In this document: piece by piece, positions 30,249-34,253 of the stretch | Layout of the letters: each line of letters starts with the position of its first letter | Position numbering within the stretch: the stretch's first letter is position 1 | NCBI GenBank assembly: GCA_028820405.1 | Contig: JAPPJI010000017.1 | Coordinates: forward strand, 1-34,253 | Direction: 5' to 3' | From: Candidatus Kaiserbacteria bacterium | Lineage (GTDB): Bacteria; Patescibacteriota; Minisyncoccia; Phycocordibacterales; JABAAK01 | Length of the DNA: 34,253 nt | Translations under genes and position numbers: made by a program | The notes under the pieces: generated by a model | Told to the model about the DNA's origin: nothing | Seen by the model: only the letters and a program-made list of their open reading frames with translations | Databases searched by the model: none

Positions 30249-31550
30249 ATGAAGATACTACGCAGTATTGGCGGGTTACTTATTGCCCTCGCCGGTCTTG
30301 GAATAGTTATTTTTGCCGGTATCTATGTAAATGATTTAGATCAGCACCCATTTCATCTCGGTCTTGATCTCAACGGCGGTACACAGGTAACGTATACCGT
30401 TGATACCGCTGACGTGCCGGAAGAAGAGATTTCGGGGCGGGTGAGTGCTTTGCAGTACGTTATCGAGCGGCGAGTGAATGCACTCGGGGTTTCTGAGCCG
30501 AACGTCTATACCGTAACAAGTTCTGCACTTGCCGGCGTTCCGTCGGAACATCGTCTCGTCATTGAACTGCCGGGCGTCACCGACGTAACGGAAGCAACCG
30601 AAGCGATCGGAAAAACACCCTATTTAGAATTCCGTGTGCTTGACCGTGAGTCCGGAGAGTTTGTCTCATCCGGTCTTCAGGGCGGACACGTTGCGTCAGC
30701 TGACGTACAGTTTTTGCCCGGTCTCGGCGGTACACTGACGAATGAGCCGATTGTTGTCGTGAACTTTAACGGTGAGGGAAGTCGTCTCTTCGCGGATCTC
30801 ACCCGGGCAAATGTCGGCAATGCCATTGCTATTGTCCTGGACGGCACCATCATCTCATCGCCGATTGTGAATGACGTGATCCTCGGCGGCTCTGCACAAA
30901 TCTCCGGCAGTTTTGACTTGGAGTCCGCAACGGAGCTTGCTGAAAGCCTCAATCTCGGAGCTCTTCCGGTACCGATTACACTCAGCGGTACCCGTACCGT
31001 GAGTCCGACACTCGGCAGTGAGGTGTTGGAGAAGAGTTCCTTTGCCGGTCTCGTTGCACTCGCCGCCATCATACTCCTCTTTCTTGTGGTGTATCGGTTT
31101 GTCGGTCTCGTTGCCGCAGTTGCGCTTGTCGTCTATTGCACTGCGGTGCTCACCATATTTAAAGGTATCCCGGTCGTACTCACCGCCGCCGGTCTTGCCG
31201 GATTCGTTATGTCCATCGGATTTGCCGTTGATGCGAATGTTCTCATTTTTGAAAGAATGCGTGAAGAGCTCGGTCGGGGTGCCTCCCGGGAAGAAGCGGT
31301 GCGGCAGGGGTGCAAGCGGGCATGGTCAGCGATACGGGATGCGAACATTACCAGTATGATCATCGCATTGCTCCTCTTCTGGTTCGGCACTTCAATCGTC
31401 AAGGGGTTTGCCTTTGCCTTTATCGTCGGCGTACTCATCAGCATGCTCTCAGCGTATATTTTGACGCGGCTTCTGCTTCGATCAACAACCGCTGTCTTTT
31501 CAAAACGGCTTCGCAAGCTCTACCTTCCGCCATCATATGAAACACGATAA
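30249..31550 (+). CDS. secD: Protein translocase subunit SecD
   Basis: 433 aa from ATG 30249; ATG 30237 and the track start 30210 are upstream of or inside the terminator and -10. An N-terminal TM (LLIALAGLGIVIFAGI) precedes the periplasmic-side P1 domain starting LGLDLNGGTQVTY. About five further TM follow in the C-terminal half. The RND-type motif FAVDANVLIFERMREELG with the conserved Asp is in TM4. SecDF uses the proton motive force to pull proteins through SecYEG from outside. The gene overlaps secF by 14 bp; no yajC is seen upstream. Confidence 0.95.
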   Translation: MKILRSIGGLLIALAGLGIVIFAGIYVNDLDQHPFHLGLDLNGGTQVTYTVDTADVPEEEISGRVSALQYVIERRVNALGVSEPNVYTVTSSALAGVPSEHRLVIELPGVTDVTEATEAIGKTPYLEFRVLDRESGEFVSSGLQGGHVASADVQFLPGLGGTLTNEPIVVVNFNGEGSRLFADLTRANVGNAIAIVLDGTIISSPIVNDVILGGSAQISGSFDLESATELAESLNLGALPVPITLSGTRTVSPTLGSEVLEKSSFAGLVALAAIILLFLVVYRFVGLVAAVALVVYCTAVLTIFKGIPVVLTAAGLAGFVMSIGFAVDANVLIFERMREELGRGASREEAVRQGCKRAWSAIRDANITSMIIALLLFWFGTSIVKGFAFAFIVGVLISMLSAYILTRLLLRSTTAVFSKRLRKLYLPPSYETR

Positions 31551-32520
31551 ACAAAAACGAACAGTACCAATACATGCATTTCTGGGGGCAGGGTTTGTCC
31601 TTGTTTCACTCATTGTCTCGCTGCTCATACCGTACAATATTGCACCGGAGTTTAGCGGTAGTGCGGAGTTGACGGTGCGGTTTGATGAACCGACAGAGGT
31701 CAGCATTGTTGAAGCTGCTGTGTCGGAGGTGCCGTTTTCTGTCACTGTTTTGCCGCAGGAAGGAACGGGATATCAGATCTCATCGCAGTCGCTCAGTGAT
31801 GAAGAATACCAAACCCTCCTTGCAACACTGACTGACGGTGTTGGTGCGTACACCATTGAAGAGTACCAGTCATTCTCACCTTCTATCAGTCAGGAACTGG
31901 TTCGCAAGGCGATTCTTGCAATTATCTTTGCAATGGCGCTCATCATCGCATACGTCTCCTTTGTGTTTCGTAACACATCGCCGGTTATGGCGTCCTGGAA
32001 GTACGGAACGGTTGCAGTCGTTGCCCTTGTCCATGATGTTGCAGTACCGTTCGGTGTTTTTGCCGTGATTTCACCATTCTCAGGTGCTGTCATTGACACT
32101 CTTTTCATCACCGCCATCCTTGCAACGCTCGGGTATTCGGTGAACGATACCATTGTCATCTTTGACCGTATTCGCGACCGGCTGCGGATGAACCGGGACC
32201 GGCAGGCAAAGGAGTCGTTTGAAGAGAGTGTTCGGTACGGTGTTCGAACAAGTATTCGGCGGTCTGTTTACACGTCACTGTCAACCGTCCTGCCGCTCCT
32301 CCTTCTCTTCCTGACGGTCCCGACAATGAAGTGGTTCGCATTAGCACTCTTTGTCGGTGTCATTGCGGGTACCTACTCGTCACTGTTCTTCGGTCCTGCA
32401 CTACTGATGGGGTGGAATCGACTATTCCCGCAGCGGGAAAAAAAGGAGGGCAAGAAAGGTGACACGCAACGAGCCGAAGAATCACTTCGCACCATGCTGC
32501 ATGGTGAGGATGTGCTGTAG
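31537..32520 (+). CDS. secF: Protein translocase subunit SecF
   Basis: 327 aa. TM1 (FVLVSLIVSLLIPYNI), a small extracellular domain and five C-terminal TMs. The family motifs LGYSVNDTIVIFDRIRDRLR and RRSVYTSLSTVLPLLLLFL are clear. The usual D/E-F-x-G-G motif after TM1 reads EFSGSAEL here, with one Gly lost. The C-terminal tail is charged (QREKKEGKKGDTQRAEESL). The gene overlaps secD by 14 bp (translational coupling); TACCTT 10 nt before ATG could act as an extra -10. Confidence 0.95.
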   Translation: MKHDKQKRTVPIHAFLGAGFVLVSLIVSLLIPYNIAPEFSGSAELTVRFDEPTEVSIVEAAVSEVPFSVTVLPQEGTGYQISSQSLSDEEYQTLLATLTDGVGAYTIEEYQSFSPSISQELVRKAILAIIFAMALIIAYVSFVFRNTSPVMASWKYGTVAVVALVHDVAVPFGVFAVISPFSGAVIDTLFITAILATLGYSVNDTIVIFDRIRDRLRMNRDRQAKESFEESVRYGVRTSIRRSVYTSLSTVLPLLLLFLTVPTMKWFALALFVGVIAGTYSSLFFGPALLMGWNRLFPQREKKEGKKGDTQRAEESLRTMLHGEDVL

Positions 32521-32535
32521 CGGGGTTGTTTGCAT

Positions 32536-33816
32536 ATGAATCTGTCGTTGCACAAACTGGAGAACGGGATACCGGTCCTTCTGAATCTTGATGAGCAGGC
32601 AGAGACGGTGTGCGTGCTTGTCGGGGTCGGTGTCGGGTCAAACCATGAAGCAGACAATGAGCACGGACTCGCTCATTTTTTTGAACACATGTGCTTCAAA
32701 GGGACGGAGACGTTTCCGAATCAGAAAGCACTCCTGACGCATCTTGACGGTTTAGGGGTTGTCTCCAACGCATTCACCTCCAACGAATACACCGCGTACT
32801 ACACACACGGACGATCGGAACGTTGCTCTGACATGCTGCAGGTGACGGCAGATATTTTCTTGCATTCTCTCTTTGCTGAGGAGGAGGTTGCAAAAGAGAA
32901 GGGGGTTGTACTTGAAGAGATTGCGATGTATGAGGATGATCCGTCGGAAAAGAGTCATGAATCGGTTGAACTCTCCCTCTTTGCCGGTACCGCAGCCGGT
33001 CACCCTGTTATCGGTACGGTTCCGTCAGTGCAGTCATTTTCTCGCAGTCAGTTTGTTTCCTTTTTTGAAAAACACTACACAACAGGCAACATGATTATCT
33101 CTATTGCCGGCAAGTTTGATCCGGAACAGGTGCTCTCCGAACTCAACCGCCTCTATACAAAAGCTCCCGCAGGAAAAAAAGCGGATCCGATCATCCTCAC
33201 GCCGTCCGGTCCCGCCGCTTCGCACCGGAGTATTGTGCGAAGTGATATGGAACAGATGCGTGTTGCAATCGGCGGCTACGCACCGTCCATGCAAAGCAGC
33301 GATCGGTTTGCTGCAACGGTATTTACAACACTCTTCGGCGGATCCATGAGCTCACGCCTCTTTCTCCGTATTCGTGAAGAGATGGGCGCCTGCTATGACA
33401 TCGGGTCGTATAACCACATGCAATCAAGTGCGGGATTGCACGGCATCTCAACCGGCATACCGCCTGCACGGGTTGCCGAGGTGTCGGGTGCGATTGCTGA
33501 GGAATGCAGCAAGGTGTGTGCTGATGCGGTATCTGATGAAGAATTGCGGCGGGCAAAAGATCAGGTACTCGGTCGATTTGCTGTCGCCCGTGAAAGTGTG
33601 GGTCAGCGGGCAACACGGCAGGCACTCCTCTATCTGCAAACGGGGGGCGGTGAAGACGAGCACACGTTTGTGCAACATATCGAGGCAGTGACTGCAGATG
33701 CGGTGCAACAGGTTGCACGGGATATCTACACCCCGCAAAAGATGGCGATCTGCTACATTGGAAAAGATGAGGTGCAAGAAGAAGTTTCAGATGCCTTTTT
33801 CAAAACGCTGGTATGA
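32536..33816 (+). CDS. M16 family zinc metallopeptidase (processing-peptidase-like)
   Basis: 426 aa from ATG 32536; TTG 32530 (track) is less likely. One catalytic and one inactive M16 half give the usual length for a bacterial pitrilysin/MPP-like protein. The inverted zinc motif HFFEH (H47, E50, H51) lies in GLAHFFEHMCFKGTETF, with the third ligand in the downstream EEIAMYEDDP stretch. The second half shows FGGSMSSRLFLRIREEMGACYDI, typical of the substrate-binding half. It degrades peptides or trims proteins. It lies just after secF, and its ATGA overlap with the next gene suggests coupling. Confidence 0.92.
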   Translation: MNLSLHKLENGIPVLLNLDEQAETVCVLVGVGVGSNHEADNEHGLAHFFEHMCFKGTETFPNQKALLTHLDGLGVVSNAFTSNEYTAYYTHGRSERCSDMLQVTADIFLHSLFAEEEVAKEKGVVLEEIAMYEDDPSEKSHESVELSLFAGTAAGHPVIGTVPSVQSFSRSQFVSFFEKHYTTGNMIISIAGKFDPEQVLSELNRLYTKAPAGKKADPIILTPSGPAASHRSIVRSDMEQMRVAIGGYAPSMQSSDRFAATVFTTLFGGSMSSRLFLRIREEMGACYDIGSYNHMQSSAGLHGISTGIPPARVAEVSGAIAEECSKVCADAVSDEELRRAKDQVLGRFAVARESVGQRATRQALLYLQTGGGEDEHTFVQHIEAVTADAVQQVARDIYTPQKMAICYIGKDEVQEEVSDAFFKTLV

Positions 33817-34145
33817 ATACGGATACGATTTCAATCGATGATTTTTTTCGGGTTGTGTTGGTTGCCGGTCGTATTGATGCGGCTGAGGCAGTACCGGATT
33901 CAAAAAAACTGCTGAAACTGACGGTGCACATCGGCAGTGAAGACCGTCAGATTATTGCCGGCATCGCTCCGCACGCGGAGCCGGAGGGGTTGATAGGGAG
34001 GGGGTGTGTGATTGTTGCAAATCTGGAGCCAAAAGTATTAGCCGGTCTTGAGAGCCAGGGAATGCTGCTTGCCGGTGTTGCTGAAGACGGATCGTTTGAT
34101 CTCGTGCACTGTCCGGGAGTTTCGCCGGGTACGCGAGTGCGGTAA
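33813..34145 (+). CDS. Stand-alone tRNA-binding domain protein (MetRS C-terminal/Trbp111-like)
   Basis: 110 aa. An OB-fold of the EMAP II/Arc1p/Trbp111 type: VLVAGRIDAAEAVPDSKKLLKLTVHIG, RQIIAGIAPHAEPEGLIGRGCVIVANLEPKVLAGLESQGMLLAG. It is a single domain with no synthetase attached, so it could be a free tRNA-binding homodimer, a MetRS C-terminal domain encoded apart from metG, or a CsaA-like chaperone. It overlaps the M16 stop (ATGA). Confidence 0.9.
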   Translation: MNTDTISIDDFFRVVLVAGRIDAAEAVPDSKKLLKLTVHIGSEDRQIIAGIAPHAEPEGLIGRGCVIVANLEPKVLAGLESQGMLLAGVAEDGSFDLVHCPGVSPGTRVR

Positions 34146-34154
34146 GATAACACA

Positions 34155-34186
34155 ACACCCACTGTAGTTCTGTCAAGAAAGGGTGT
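34155..34186 (+). other. Weak hairpin after the last CDS
   Basis: ACACCC/GGGTGT (6 bp) with a 20-nt loop and no T-tract. A poor terminator candidate. Confidence 0.25.
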
Positions 34187-34207
34187 CGGTTGACACTAAA
34201 TCTGTGG

Positions 34208-34213
34208 TATAGT
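34208..34213 (+). promoter_or_regulatory. -10 element of a gene beyond the window
   Basis: TGTGG-TATAGT followed by a leader that ends in GAAAGG at the window edge, so an SD-led start codon probably lies just outside. TTGACA is only 12 bp upstream, so the promoter is more likely of the extended -10 type. Confidence 0.5.
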
Positions 34214-34253
34214 CATAGGTAGACCTGCACCTTTAAACCATCACACCGAAAGG

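Noticed and set aside
34190-34213. TTGACA/TATAGT as a consensus promoter at the right edge
   Set aside because: The spacer is 12 bp, too short; the TATAGT is kept only as an extended -10.

Overview
The window looks like a chromosomal segment of a Candidate Phyla Radiation (Patescibacteria, Parcubacteria-like) bacterium. The evidence is the very tight packing of genes, the mix of ordinary housekeeping genes with secreted or membrane proteins of types common in CPR genomes (a secreted FG-GAP/peptidoglycan-binding protein, a two-TM protein with a CPR-type C-terminal domain, a protein with an SCxDGxxN...DCGGxC motif, minor pilin-like proteins), an INS-less prolyl-tRNA synthetase and split secD/secF. 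TGA is used as a normal stop (for example in the gatC/gatA and fkp/uvrB overlaps), so the Gly-recoding lineages are excluded. The assignment is inferred from content only.

Layout. 1-2.5 kb: ABC-F ATPase and uppP. 2.5-4.2 kb: a palindromic -10 apparently shared by a minus-strand 41-aa membrane peptide and tRNA-Thr(GGT), followed closely by a DUF2779-type nuclease. 4.2-5.4 kb: two pilin-like proteins. 5.4-9.2 kb: ligA, gatC, gatA. 9.2-10.6 kb: a CPR-type membrane protein and an initiator tRNA-Met. 10.6-14.5 kb: an inverted/direct repeat array in front of a Fic protein, then a secreted P-domain/serine-protease protein and a 68-aa membrane protein. 14.5-15.4 kb: rpsR (missed at its true start by the ORF track) facing a lipoprotein on the minus strand with a terminator between them. 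15.4-23.2 kb: AAG-type DNA glycosylase, a 62-aa ORF, tyrS, proS, a DEDDh exonuclease, 2-Cys peroxiredoxin, S51 peptidase, membrane-anchored FKBP, uvrB. 23.2-29.5 kb: a small minus-strand membrane protein, leucyl aminopeptidase, the FG-GAP/PG-binding protein, a conserved membrane-anchored protein, RodA. 29.5-29.8 kb: two tandem short transcription units with no convincing ORF, each with its own TATACT box and rho-independent terminator. 29.8-34.2 kb: a 108-aa unknown, secD, secF, an M16 peptidase, a stand-alone tRNA-binding domain protein, and the promoter/leader of a gene beyond the window.

The strongest cross-cutting signal is regulatory. About twenty genes have a -10 element (TATACT, TATCAT, TACAAT, TATGGT and similar, often preceded by TGG or TG-N) ending only 6-11 nt before the start codon. 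That places the transcription start at or within a few bases of the start codon, so much of this genome appears to be expressed as leaderless mRNA from single-gene promoters embedded in the 3' ends of upstream genes. A minority (lipoprotein, leucyl aminopeptidase, 108-aa unknown) have a true leader with a Shine-Dalgarno sequence. The promoter geometry was used to choose start codons, several of which differ from the ORF track.

The most unusual local features are the helically spaced CGGGTAT/ATACCCG array in front of fic, the tandem ncRNA candidates after rodA, the initiator tRNA with an A1:U72 pair and a non-canonical A29:U41 pair, LigA with a half-lost zinc finger, and the bidirectional palindromic -10 at tRNA-Thr.
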